Assembly (NCBI GenBank): GCA_018394315.1
Contig: CP074575.1
Span: 1,458,615 to 1,522,614, forward strand
Source of the DNA: Mycoplasmatota bacterium
GTDB lineage: Bacteria > Bacillota_I > Bacilli_A > MAG-NZ
Length of the DNA: 64,000 bases
Direction of reading: 5' to 3'
A model generated the notes under the pieces. The model searched no databases and was not told the origin of the DNA. It saw only the letters and a program-made list of their open reading frames with translations. Both the position numbers and the translations under genes were made by a program. Below, piece after piece: positions 15,456 to 22,783 of this stretch (positions are counted from its first letter, which is position 1; every line of letters starts with the position of its first letter).

Positions 15456-16229
15456 TTATATAATCTTCTCTTTGTCAATTCTCTTACCTAAAACAGATTG
15501 TATAGATTTCTTGCAACCAATTATGCATTTATAACTACCCCTCAACATTTCAGAAGACACCATGCTATTATTCAACCAATCTGCGAGTGAGTCAGATTCT
15601 ATATACATTATCTTAGCATCTAAGGCTTGTTTAACAAATTCAGGTACATTAGTAAATATTATTCCTAATACTGGAGTAAGTGGTAAAAACAGTACAGTGC
15701 CTTCACTTTTGTGAACAACCACTCCCATCATATAACTAGGTGATAAAATAAATTGATGTGAAGACTCGTTCTTAACTGGCATAAATGTAAGTCCTTGAGT
15801 AATATTAGATTCCTTAGGATTATTATTATAAAACTCTAACAGTCTGGGAAGTGTTAGTTCTCCTTGAATTCCAAAGTCTTCCTTATACATGTTGTTTAAG
15901 TCATCAACTATATAGTTATTTCTTAGTGTCAGTAAATCAAATGCTATTCTTATCTTTTTAAATCTTTTCTTGCTAATTTTCAAGACTCCTTTCTTAGAAA
16001 GAAAATTGGAAAGTTCAGTTCTCAAAATTCTAAAAGGTGCCTCTATTTTGTCAGACAGAAATTTTTCCAATTCAGGTGAATAGTAATCCTCTGCAGTAAA
16101 CAATTTACCTACTTCCTCTAAACAATATTTCTTCTTTGATATATCAAAATATTCTATTACGAATTTCCCATCCTTCTTATAAGCCCATTGCTTTATAAAA
16201 GATTTTGGGACTATTACATGACTTCGCAT
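15456..16229 (-). CDS. DUF4238 protein
   Basis: A 257-residue protein matching the DUF4238 pattern: RSHVIVPKSFIKQWAYKKDG at the start (the family's H-x-V-P-x-x-x-L/I-x-x-F/W motif), then a long helical region with EKFLSDKIEAPF and LLTLRNNYIV. Start ATG 16229 with CAGGAGGG. DUF4238 proteins are frequent in prophages and mobile islands, and their function is not known. It has its own transcript, separate from the operon to its right by a terminator. Confidence 0.8.
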   Translation of the reverse strand: MRSHVIVPKSFIKQWAYKKDGKFVIEYFDISKKKYCLEEVGKLFTAEDYYSPELEKFLSDKIEAPFRILRTELSNFLSKKGVLKISKKRFKKIRIAFDLLTLRNNYIVDDLNNMYKEDFGIQGELTLPRLLEFYNNNPKESNITQGLTFMPVKNESSHQFILSPSYMMGVVVHKSEGTVLFLPLTPVLGIIFTNVPEFVKQALDAKIMYIESDSLADWLNNSMVSSEMLRGSYKCIIGCKKSIQSVLGKRIDKEKII

Positions 16230-16515
16230 ATAACCCTCCTGAAAAATCTAATCTAAACCTTTAATATATTTTATTTTACCATATATGTACATTTTCCCTA
16301 TTGTAGTAAACTAACAAAGAGCTGTAATTATTACACAAAAAATATAATATAAAGTCAAATTAGTTTATTTGCTTAATATATAATTCTTCTAATTATCTTA
16401 TTAATACTTATACTGACATACCCTCCTTATACACATATACCAGGTACCATATACTCACTTTGCAAGTTCCATAAACCCATCTTATAAAACCATCTACCCA
16501 CCTTATAGATTTTTC
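16230..16515. other. Noncoding stretch behind the phage-like operon
   Basis: AT-rich. Minus-strand TAAAAT near 16274-16279 may serve the DUF4238 gene. A 55-codon open frame (16408-16575) runs through the terminator at 16516-16545, so I do not call it a gene. Confidence 0.5.
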
Positions 16516-16545
16516 ATAAAAAAAATAATCAAGAAATTCTTGATT
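16516..16545 (-). terminator. Terminator of the phage-like operon
   Basis: AATCAAGAA (16527-16535) / TTCTTGATT (16537-16545), 9-bp stem, followed on the minus strand by a run of T. It sits just behind the stop of the 282-residue protein. Confidence 0.75.
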
Positions 16546-16588
16546 GTTTATATGACAATTTAAAGTTAGATTCATGAGAATCCTTTCT

Positions 16589-17437
16589 TTAAAATTGAGT
16601 CGCAAATCGGTCAAATTGCTCTGGATTTTTAGTTATTACTTGATGTCTACTTTCTAAGATTTTGTTCATGTACTCTACTCTACATTTCTTAAGCTGCAGA
16701 GTTTTGAGTAGAGCACTCTTAATATCCTCATAATCATATCTCCACCTCGATATGATAAATCTTTCTTTGGATGATAATTTACGCTTATACTCAATTTCTA
16801 CAAGCTTAATTACATCTTGGTTATTTTCTATGACCGATACTAAATCTCTAGTTTTCTTCGCTCTTCGTTGAGCGTTAATATATTTACTCCATTTATCTTT
16901 ATACTTCTTAATTGCTGATTCTAACGTTACGATTCTATATCTAATAAACTTACGAATTACTATAAGAAGTCCTCTATGCTTCTTAATGTTATATAACTTA
17001 CCCTCAATCTCATATTCTCTTACATCACGATTCATTGTAGATACTAGTCTATTTACTTCAGATTCATTTAGTGATATAAATCGTTTGGACCCATTAAAGT
17101 CTTTCATATGAACTTGTCTAGTATTAATAAGTCTTAGTTTGTTTTTAAGAATACCTAAAGCTTTATTAACTCTTGAGTCTAATCTATGTTTCTTTAACTT
17201 CATTTCTTCAGTTAGAGTTCCTAGCCTTCTAGCCTGGTTAAATTCATCCTGGAACTCTTTAGTAGTGAAATGACATCTTACTGCTAGTGAGAGAGAAGTA
17301 ATCTGAATCTCTTCTAACTCTTTATCCAACATCCAGGGTACTATAGTTTGAAACAATTTTAATGAATCTGTAAATGCATGATCCATGTACTGTCCGTTTG
17401 GATCTGTTCCAAAGAAATGAAATCTAGTTTTCTTCAT
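16589..17437 (-). CDS. Hypothetical protein, possible DnaD-like end
   Basis: A 282-residue basic, helical protein. The last 60 residues (LSSKERFIISRWRYDYEDIKS through VEYMNKILESRHQ) resemble the DnaD/phage replisome-organiser C-terminal pattern (helix, ALLKTL helix, Y-x-x-x-I-L end), but without the usual final W. The rest is unassigned. Start ATG 17437 with AAAGGGGG. Last gene of the minus operon. It might be a replication-initiation or DNA-binding protein; this is weak. Confidence 0.55.
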   Translation of the reverse strand: MKKTRFHFFGTDPNGQYMDHAFTDSLKLFQTIVPWMLDKELEEIQITSLSLAVRCHFTTKEFQDEFNQARRLGTLTEEMKLKKHRLDSRVNKALGILKNKLRLINTRQVHMKDFNGSKRFISLNESEVNRLVSTMNRDVREYEIEGKLYNIKKHRGLLIVIRKFIRYRIVTLESAIKKYKDKWSKYINAQRRAKKTRDLVSVIENNQDVIKLVEIEYKRKLSSKERFIISRWRYDYEDIKSALLKTLQLKKCRVEYMNKILESRHQVITKNPEQFDRFATQF

Positions 17438-17455
17438 TATAGTACCCCCTTTCCT

Positions 17456-17812
17456 CTAAGCTACTGCTTTAGTAGCTCTTTTAAACTCAGTACAAATTCT
17501 TTGTATATGTCTAACACTATAATCAACTTCACTTGCTATCTGATAGTAACTTTTCTTCTTGATGATTTTAAGAAATAATACTTGGTATTGCTTATCGTTT
17601 TCTTTACTAAACTCTTCAATCTTACTTTCTATGGTTACTAGTACTTTTCTTAGTTCTGGAAGTCTTTCATGTATAGACTGTAACTCCTCTTCAGTATTAC
17701 CTCTTGTATTAAGATTCTTTAACACATACTCTCTTAACTCTAAGTAACTAATCTCATCTTTAATCTCGCTATAAGATTGAAATGTCTTATATGTAAACTT
17801 TGAAACGGACAT
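17456..17812 (-). CDS. Phage-type sigma-like regulator (ArpU/RinA-like)
   Basis: A 118-residue protein. The last 45 residues (YQVLFLKIIKKKSYYQIASE, then SVRHIQRICTEFKRA) form a sigma-70 region 4-type helix-turn-helix, as in the ArpU/RinA late-gene regulators of Gram-positive phages; the N-terminal part is a predicted coiled coil (LQSIHERLPELRKVLVTIES). Start ATG 17812 with GAGGTGAC. It likely turns on late or transfer genes of the element. Fourth gene of the minus operon. Confidence 0.7.
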   Translation of the reverse strand: MSVSKFTYKTFQSYSEIKDEISYLELREYVLKNLNTRGNTEEELQSIHERLPELRKVLVTIESKIEEFSKENDKQYQVLFLKIIKKKSYYQIASEVDYSVRHIQRICTEFKRATKAVA

Positions 17813-17825
17813 TTAGTCACCTCAT

Positions 17826-18113
17826 TTATAATCGAGTTATATCTCGTTTTTGTCTTTCAATACTTCTATGATATTCAATAGCTCTTTTAATCTCTTCAAC
17901 ATCAATACATACTAGTGGTTTATCAGATACTTCATGTACAGCACTACACATTAACGTGGCCACATACGTCCAACCATCTATTGTTGTTAGTACCTGGACA
18001 CTAACTTTATTTAAGTTTACTTTCTTAATGATTCCACTAAGTTTGGTTTTAGAGAAGAAACCATTATAAACACCTTTAAAATACTTTCCATTATCGCTAG
18101 TACTTAGTACCAT
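17826..18113 (-). CDS. Hypothetical small protein of the phage-like operon
   Basis: 95 residues, start ATG 18113 with GAGGTGAT. Mixed alpha/beta character, with a stretch VSVQVLTTIDGWTYVATLMC and a C-terminal charged helix (EEIKRAIEYHRSIERQKR). No family recognised. It is 12 bp from the next gene on each side, so it belongs to the operon. Confidence 0.65.
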   Translation of the reverse strand: MVLSTSDNGKYFKGVYNGFFSKTKLSGIIKKVNLNKVSVQVLTTIDGWTYVATLMCSAVHEVSDKPLVCIDVEEIKRAIEYHRSIERQKRDITRL

Positions 18114-18125
18114 AAAATCACCTCT

Positions 18126-18422
18126 TTACTTCAAATAAAATATTTCTTTATCATCAATAAATGCTTCAGTAATTTCACTTCGAGCTTTAACTGCTAGTTC
18201 ATGTGTATCATACACACCTAATAGAAAGACATGATGACCACTCACTGCCTCTACTGTATAGTCTCTTGTGTTATGTCCTCTTATCTTATAAAGAAGTTGT
18301 TTAAATATCTTCACATAACCAAAATCATCTCTTAACTCATCTTTAATCAAACCTTCATCAACAACGATACTTACATCCTCGTAATTAACATCAACCTCCA
18401 AGTCCTTACTAATTACTCTCAT
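18126..18422 (-). CDS. Hypothetical small protein of the phage-like operon
   Basis: 98 residues. The start ATG 18422 is set by GGAGGAAG and lies 14 bases inside the end of the methyltransferase gene, so the two are probably translationally coupled. The sequence has YTVEAVSGHHVFLLGVYDTH in its middle, like a small beta barrel; no family recognised. Confidence 0.65.
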   Translation of the reverse strand: MRVISKDLEVDVNYEDVSIVVDEGLIKDELRDDFGYVKIFKQLLYKIRGHNTRDYTVEAVSGHHVFLLGVYDTHELAVKARSEITEAFIDDKEIFYLK

Positions 18423-19188
18423 TAACTTCCTCCATCTTTTCAAAATCTGTAAATATACTTGTTTGTCCACTCGCAGTAATTCCATTAATTCTATCTAACG
18501 CTATCTTGTAATATTGTGGATCAATTTCAAAACCTATGTAATTACGTTTTAACTCTTTAGCTGCTACTGCAGTTGTACCTGAACCTATAAAGAAGTCAGC
18601 TACTATATCTCCTTCATCACTAGAATTGATAATGAAGTTCTTTATAAACTTTAGAGGTTTTATAGTCGGATGTAGAAATAAATCCTTTTCTTCCTGATTA
18701 GTTTTACGAATATAGAACTTATGCTTTGTGTGATAGTTTCCTTTGAGTCTAACGCCTCGTTCTCTAAAATAGAAGCAATACTCTATATCAGGTAAGAATG
18801 TATTGTTAACGGCTGGTGTTGGATTAGTTTTACACCAGACTAATAACTCAAAGTTACACTCATACTTATCAAAGAAATCAAAGTACTGTTTTAGTTGTCT
18901 CTTATTACACCAGATGTATATGTTTATCTTTTTCATCACTCTAACCATCTCTAGTAATAGTTCGTTATCGATTCCTATATGTAAGTTTTTATTCTTTAAC
19001 TCGTGTTGTACTTTACTCATACCTCTAGTAACGGCACAAGAACTATTTAATCCATTCTCACAAGTACTCATCTGTAATTTATAGGGTGGGTCAATAACAA
19101 TTAAGTCGATACTGTTATCCGGTATCTCTTTAATAGCCTTATAACTATCAACATTGTAAATATTGTTCAGATTATATTTTCCTAGCAT
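18409..19188 (-). CDS. DNA methyltransferase (N6-adenine/N4-cytosine type, beta order)
   Basis: A 259-residue solitary DNA methylase. Motif order is beta: catalytic DPPY (IDPPYKLQ, about residue 33) first, HPTIKP in the middle, and the S-adenosylmethionine-binding loop FFIGSGTTAVAAKEL near 205, followed by NYIGFEID. DPPY is typical of N6-adenine methylases. No restriction gene is near, so it is an orphan that may protect the element's DNA or mark its replication. Start ATG 19188 with AAAGGATG. First gene of the minus operon, reading away from the structured region. Confidence 0.88.
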   Translation of the reverse strand: MLGKYNLNNIYNVDSYKAIKEIPDNSIDLIVIDPPYKLQMSTCENGLNSSCAVTRGMSKVQHELKNKNLHIGIDNELLLEMVRVMKKINIYIWCNKRQLKQYFDFFDKYECNFELLVWCKTNPTPAVNNTFLPDIEYCFYFRERGVRLKGNYHTKHKFYIRKTNQEEKDLFLHPTIKPLKFIKNFIINSSDEGDIVADFFIGSGTTAVAAKELKRNYIGFEIDPQYYKIALDRINGITASGQTSIFTDFEKMEEVNESN

Positions 19189-19655
19189 TTAAACATCCTT
19201 TCATATATAGATATTTAAAAACTAGATCATCGGTAGAATATCAATGAATAAAACTTCCTGGTATAGTTGAATCTAACCAACACCACTCTAGAGCGCATGC
19301 ACTTGTCTAACACTCACATAAGTAGAGTGGCGCGAACCTATACGAAAACGTATAAACCAAAAAACCTAAACAATAATAAAATAAATATAATGACAGCTTG
19401 CTGTTCATTTATTTGTTTTAAGCGTAGGTAACAAAAAGAAACACAACAGGCGACGTAGTCGCCACGCGCCACATATGGCGAGTAAATAGAATATTGGCTT
19501 TGAAGAACCCACTCCAAGACCGCCACGCTAGAGTCAGGTTCATCAAAGCCAACATAATAATGGCGGTCTAATATAAAGGGGAGAAATATGAAAAGTTCTC
19601 AAGATTAGTTTAATAACTTTCACCTAGTAGCAAATTATGTCGCACGCTACTAGGT
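19189..19655. ncRNA. Strongly folded noncoding region with a predicted pseudoknot
   Basis: No convincing gene, but many perfect inverted repeats in order: CCACTCTA 19283-19290 / TAGAGTGG 19323-19330; TATACG-aaaa-CGTATA 19339-19354; AAATAAAT...ACAGC-tt-GCTGT...ATTTATTT about 19377-19414; GGCGAC-gta-GTCGCC 19449-19463; CGCCA-cata-TGGCG 19467-19480; TTGGCTTTGA 19494-19503 / TCAAAGCCAA 19543-19552; GAACC 19505-19509 / GGTTC 19537-19541; GACCGCCA 19518-19525 / TGGCGGTC 19561-19568, which crosses the previous stem and so makes a pseudoknot; ACCTAGTAGC 19622-19631 / GCTACTAGGT 19646-19655. It is richer in G and C than its surroundings. Strand is undecided. It could be a large RNA, an origin of transfer or replication, or a set of protein-binding palindromes. 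Confidence 0.6.
19577..19608 (+). other. Ribosome site with a six-codon open frame
   Basis: AAGGGGAG (19577-19584) is followed by ATG (19588) and a six-codon frame (MKSSQD). The site is better than those of most real genes here. It may be a leader peptide, the remains of a gene, or chance. Confidence 0.35.
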
Positions 19656-19674
19656 TTAAATTAATTTTGAAATA

Positions 19675-19683
19675 TGCTATAAT
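19675..19683 (+). promoter_or_regulatory. Extended -10 promoter candidate
   Basis: TGCTATAAT (19675-19683) with TTTAAA 17 bp upstream, on the plus strand between the folded region and the repressor promoter. Confidence 0.4.
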
Positions 19684-19731
19684 CAAAGTTGTCTAGAAAT
19701 GAGAATAGCATTACGTAAACAAGGAGTCCTT

Positions 19732-19805
19732 TTGACTTCTAGTTTTTGCACTTTACAATGGATACGATAGTATCCACAACATTATTATATAGATACTATC
19801 GTATC
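19732..19805 (+). promoter_or_regulatory. Promoter and paired operators of the XRE repressor
   Basis: TTGACT (19732-19737), 16 bp, TACAAT (19754-19759). Right after it lies GATACGATAGTATC (19761-19774) and 17 bp further GATACTATCGTATC (19792-19805). Each has GATAC/GTATC arms, and the second is the exact reverse complement of the first. They lie between promoter and gene, as expected for autorepression. Confidence 0.72.
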
Positions 19806-19832
19806 TTGTCAAGAAGTTGAGAGGAGCAAATT

Positions 19833-20045
19833 ATGAAACTGCACTATGCAAACAACATCAAGTGGCTTAGAATGAAACTCTACAGCAGTAGGGATGAGTT
19901 TTCACATGCGATAGAAATGAGTGAAAACACAATTAAAGCTTATGAGAATGGGTATAGGACTCCAGTGATTGATAAACTGGTAATCATTGCATTACATTTC
20001 GGCGTATCTTTAGATGATCTGGTTTTCAAAGATCTTACAAAGTAA
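19833..20045 (+). CDS. XRE-family repressor
   Basis: A 70-residue single-domain XRE/Cro-type HTH protein: NNIKWLRMKLYSSRDEFSHA, then SENTIKAYENGYRTPVIDKL with the typical recognition helix and turn. Start ATG 19833 with GAGAGGAG. It is placed like a prophage or ICE master repressor, between the folded region with the divergent methyltransferase operon and the integrase, and it likely binds the two GATAC operators upstream of itself (inference). Confidence 0.85.
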   Translation: MKLHYANNIKWLRMKLYSSRDEFSHAIEMSENTIKAYENGYRTPVIDKLVIIALHFGVSLDDLVFKDLTK

Positions 20046-20067
20046 CAAATAATTTCATTTTTAGACA

Positions 20068-20107
20068 CAAGGTGGAAACTGGGCTTCCATGTCAATTTGT
20101 ATAATGA
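20068..20107 (+). promoter_or_regulatory. Integrase upstream region resembling the cassette repeat arm
   Basis: Plus strand reads AAGGTGGAAactgggcTTCCATGTC...TATAATG. The minus strand of the cassette repeats reads AAGGTGGAAAgccagTTTCCATGTC...TATAATG. The inverted repeat and the TATAAT lie at the same distance in both. This is probably the integrase promoter plus an arm-type recombinase or regulator site. Confidence 0.6.
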
Positions 20108-20137
20108 CTAATACAGAATTGAAAGGAAGTGTTTTAT

Positions 20138-21085
20138 ATGGATGATATTAAATATTTAATATCGCAATTTGTTAAATTAAATAACAATGACATAGGACTA
20201 GAAGAGGTCAAAGAAATATATCTGAACAGATGTAGAATTGAAGTGAGAGAAGATACTTACAAATACTACAGACGATTTTTAACATCAATAATTGATTATC
20301 TTATCGGTATTGGTGTTAGGTCAACAAAGGAAATAACAAGTAAGGCTTTATATGAATTTATCAATGAACATCGTAAACTTGGACACAAGAACAATTACAT
20401 AAATAAGTTTATTGGCGCACTTAAGCAGGCTCTAACATACTGTGAAGTCCAGGAGCTCATAAATAATAACCCTCTAAGAAACTTCACGTTACTTAAGAAA
20501 GAAGATACAGAGACTGTTATTATTAGTCCGAAAGTTATTAAAAGCATAATCAAGTATCTAAATACAACTGAACAAACACAAGAAGTACTCAGAGCTAAAG
20601 CAATGATCTATATCTTACTGGATACAGGAATTAGAAAGAATGAGCTCAGAAACGTTAAGTTAGAAAACTTAGATTTAGAAAACGATTCTATTCATTTAAC
20701 TTATACTAAAACCAGGAAGCACCGAACAGTATTTATAACTTCAAGCACTAATCTAGCAATAGTTGAATACTTGAACTCAGTTTCTCCAGATAATTACTTG
20801 TTAGTGAGTTTACATACTGGAATGCAGCTCTCTGCTAAAGCTATGGAAGATGTAATCATAAAAATAAAAAGAAAGCTCAACATACCTAAAGAGGTTAGTA
20901 TAAGCTTTCATAAGTTTAGACATACGTTCGCTACTATGTTCCTGGAACAAAACAAGAACATAGAAACAGTCCGTAAGATATTAGGGCACACTAGTATTAA
21001 GACAACACAGATATATTTGCATTTATCTAATTCTAAAGTACAAAACGAACATCGAGAATTCTCACCGATTAATCGTTTTGTGTAA
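20138..21085 (+). CDS. Tyrosine recombinase (integrase) beside tRNA-Arg
   Basis: A 315-residue XerC/D-type recombinase: N-terminal SAM-like core-binding domain (about 1-100) and the C-terminal catalytic domain with Arg in DTGIRKNELR, HKFR in SFHKFRHTFA, and H/Y in LGHTSIKTTQIYLHL, so the R-H-R-H-Y set is complete. Start ATG 20138 (AAAGGAAG upstream), not the GTG at 20129. Its 3' end is 89 bp from the tRNA-Arg 3' end, the usual position of an integrase that uses that tRNA as attachment site. It is the only intact recombinase of the island, and I infer that it works on all cassette repeats. Two dead relatives lie at 110-329 and 11540-11665. Confidence 0.93.
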   Translation: MDDIKYLISQFVKLNNNDIGLEEVKEIYLNRCRIEVREDTYKYYRRFLTSIIDYLIGIGVRSTKEITSKALYEFINEHRKLGHKNNYINKFIGALKQALTYCEVQELINNNPLRNFTLLKKEDTETVIISPKVIKSIIKYLNTTEQTQEVLRAKAMIYILLDTGIRKNELRNVKLENLDLENDSIHLTYTKTRKHRTVFITSSTNLAIVEYLNSVSPDNYLLVSLHTGMQLSAKAMEDVIIKIKRKLNIPKEVSISFHKFRHTFATMFLEQNKNIETVRKILGHTSIKTTQIYLHLSNSKVQNEHREFSPINRFV

Positions 21086-21091
21086 AAATAA

Positions 21092-21162
21092 AAGTAAGCT
21101 GAGTCTCAACACATGAATACCTCAATGTCCCAACACATGAGGAAGTGTTTTTTCGCTTACTT
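21092..21162. repeat. Inverted-repeat bracket between integrase and tRNA
   Basis: AAGTAAGC (21092-21099) pairs with GCTTACTT (21155-21162). Inside, CAACACATGA occurs twice. The same bracket, with changes, stands beside the two integrase remnants. It is probably the integrase terminator and/or recombinase arm sites on the tRNA side. Confidence 0.55.
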
Positions 21163-21174
21163 GTGCTATTTTAA

Positions 21175-21251
21175 TGGCACCCCAGGAGAGATTCGAACTC
21201 CCGACACTCGCCTTAGAAGGGCGATGCTCTATCCAGCTGAGCTACTGAGGC
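21175..21251 (-). tRNA. tRNA-Arg (anticodon UCU), attachment gene
   Basis: Cloverleaf on the minus strand: acceptor GCCTCAG, D arm, anticodon stem TCGCC/GGCGA with loop CTTCTAA (anticodon TCT, reads AGA/AGG), T loop TTCGAAT, 3' end GGGGTGCCA with CCA encoded. The T-arm/acceptor part (21175-21199) is repeated at 331 and 11752, which marks it as the attachment site of the island. The tRNA end is restored by the integrase-bearing element and so remains intact. Confidence 0.95.
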
Positions 21252-21437
21252 ATTTAATTATTTGACGCTTATCTATTTTAACTAATAATTATTGATTTGT
21301 AAAGTAAAATTTAAATTTTTTTTATGTGATATGATACATGTTAAAGTTAATCCGAATAATAATCATATTTCTTTGAATTTGAATCTATATTTGATAGAAT
21401 TAATGTAATAGATAATAGATCTCAATGGAGGATATAA

Positions 21438-22760
21438 ATGGAAAAGTTAGTTATCATTGGAGCTGGTCCTGGTGGATATGAAGTTGCGATTGAAGCAGCT
21501 CAAAAAGGGTTAGAAGTAGTTTTGATTGATAAAGACGAGTTAGGTGGGACTTGTTTGAATTATGGGTGTATTCCAACAAAAACACTTTATAAATCTTCTG
21601 AAATTATTAAGTCGATTAAAGGTGGAAATCAGTTTGGAATTGATGCAGAATATAAAATTGACTTTGAAAAAGTTATTAGTAATAAAGATAAAATAGTTGC
21701 TGATCTTAAAAATGGAATTGATTTCTTAATCAAGAAAAATAAAATTGAATTTATAAAGGGTGAAGCAACGTTTGTTGATGAAAGAAGTATAAAAGTAAAT
21801 GATCAAGTAATCGAGGGAGATTATTTCATTATCGCAACTGGTTCAGCTGTGAGAATGCTAGATATTGAAGGAGTTGATAGTGAAGCGGTCGTTACATCAA
21901 AAGAGATGCTTTCTCTTAATCAAATACCTAAGACTTTAACTGTTATTGGTGGAGGAGTAATAGGTGTTGAATTAGCTTCAATATATAATTATTTCGGTTC
22001 TGAAGTTACTATTTTAGAGTATCAGAAGAATTTATTAGGATATTTTGAAGAAGATATATCTAAGAGATTTAAACCTGTTTTAACAAAGCAAGGTATAAAT
22101 GTAGTTACAGGTGCAAATGTAACTAAAATAGATAATAACACTGTCACTTATAATATAAAAGGACAGGAAAATAGTATTGATGCAGAATTAATACTTATGT
22201 CTGTTGGAAGAATTGCTTATATGGACAACTTAAATATTGAGAAGATTGGAATTGAATTTGATAAAACTGGGATTAAAGTAAATGATAATTTTCAAACAAG
22301 TATTCCTAATATCTATGCTGTGGGTGATGTTCTTGGTGGAAGTATGTTAGCACATACTGCTACATTCCAGTCATATAAGGCACTATCACATATTCTTAAT
22401 GAAGAGAATACGACTGACTTTAATATGATACCAGCATGTGTATTTACTTTTCCAGAATTAGCATCTATCGGTTTAACTAGAAAAGAGGCTAAGGAGAAGT
22501 TTGATTCAATTGAAGTCAGAAAAGGACAATACTCTGCAAATGGTAAAGCTAATGCAATGGGAGAAAATACTGGCTTTATTCAGATTATTCTAAACGATGG
22601 ATATATAGTAGGAGCAAGTATAATGGGATATAGTGCTAGTACTATTATTCATGAGATAGCTTTAATTATAAATAGTGGTAAAAGAATTGATGAGTTCAGA
22701 GATATGATATTTGCACACCCAACATTATCAGAAGTATTATCAAGTGCAATTAGAGAATAG
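21438..22760 (+). CDS. lpdA: Dihydrolipoamide dehydrogenase
   Basis: A 440-residue FAD flavoprotein that reoxidises protein-bound dihydrolipoamide with NAD. FAD site GAGPGGYE at the start, redox pair in GGTCLNYGCIPTK, NAD site GGGVIGVELASIY, second FAD site YAVGDV, and the C-terminal active His-Glu in AHPTLSE. Start ATG 21438 with TGGAGG. It stands alone, without E1/E2 or glycine-cleavage genes beside it, so its partner complex must be elsewhere. First chromosomal gene after the island; a thioredoxin-like gene and a copper ATPase follow closely. Confidence 0.92.
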   Translation: MEKLVIIGAGPGGYEVAIEAAQKGLEVVLIDKDELGGTCLNYGCIPTKTLYKSSEIIKSIKGGNQFGIDAEYKIDFEKVISNKDKIVADLKNGIDFLIKKNKIEFIKGEATFVDERSIKVNDQVIEGDYFIIATGSAVRMLDIEGVDSEAVVTSKEMLSLNQIPKTLTVIGGGVIGVELASIYNYFGSEVTILEYQKNLLGYFEEDISKRFKPVLTKQGINVVTGANVTKIDNNTVTYNIKGQENSIDAELILMSVGRIAYMDNLNIEKIGIEFDKTGIKVNDNFQTSIPNIYAVGDVLGGSMLAHTATFQSYKALSHILNEENTTDFNMIPACVFTFPELASIGLTRKEAKEKFDSIEVRKGQYSANGKANAMGENTGFIQIILNDGYIVGASIMGYSASTIIHEIALIINSGKRIDEFRDMIFAHPTLSEVLSSAIRE

Positions 22761-22783
22761 TGATAAAATAATAGGAGGATGAA

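Noticed and set aside
16408..16575. A 55-codon open frame behind the 282-residue phage-like protein, with a fair ribosome site (AAAGGATTCTC)
   Set aside because: It runs through a perfect terminator stem (16527-16545) with a T run, so translation of its second half is unlikely and its residues simply read the hairpin.
19338..19526. A 62-codon minus-strand open frame
   Set aside because: It lies across the palindromes of the folded region, has no ribosome site, and its residues reflect the hairpins.
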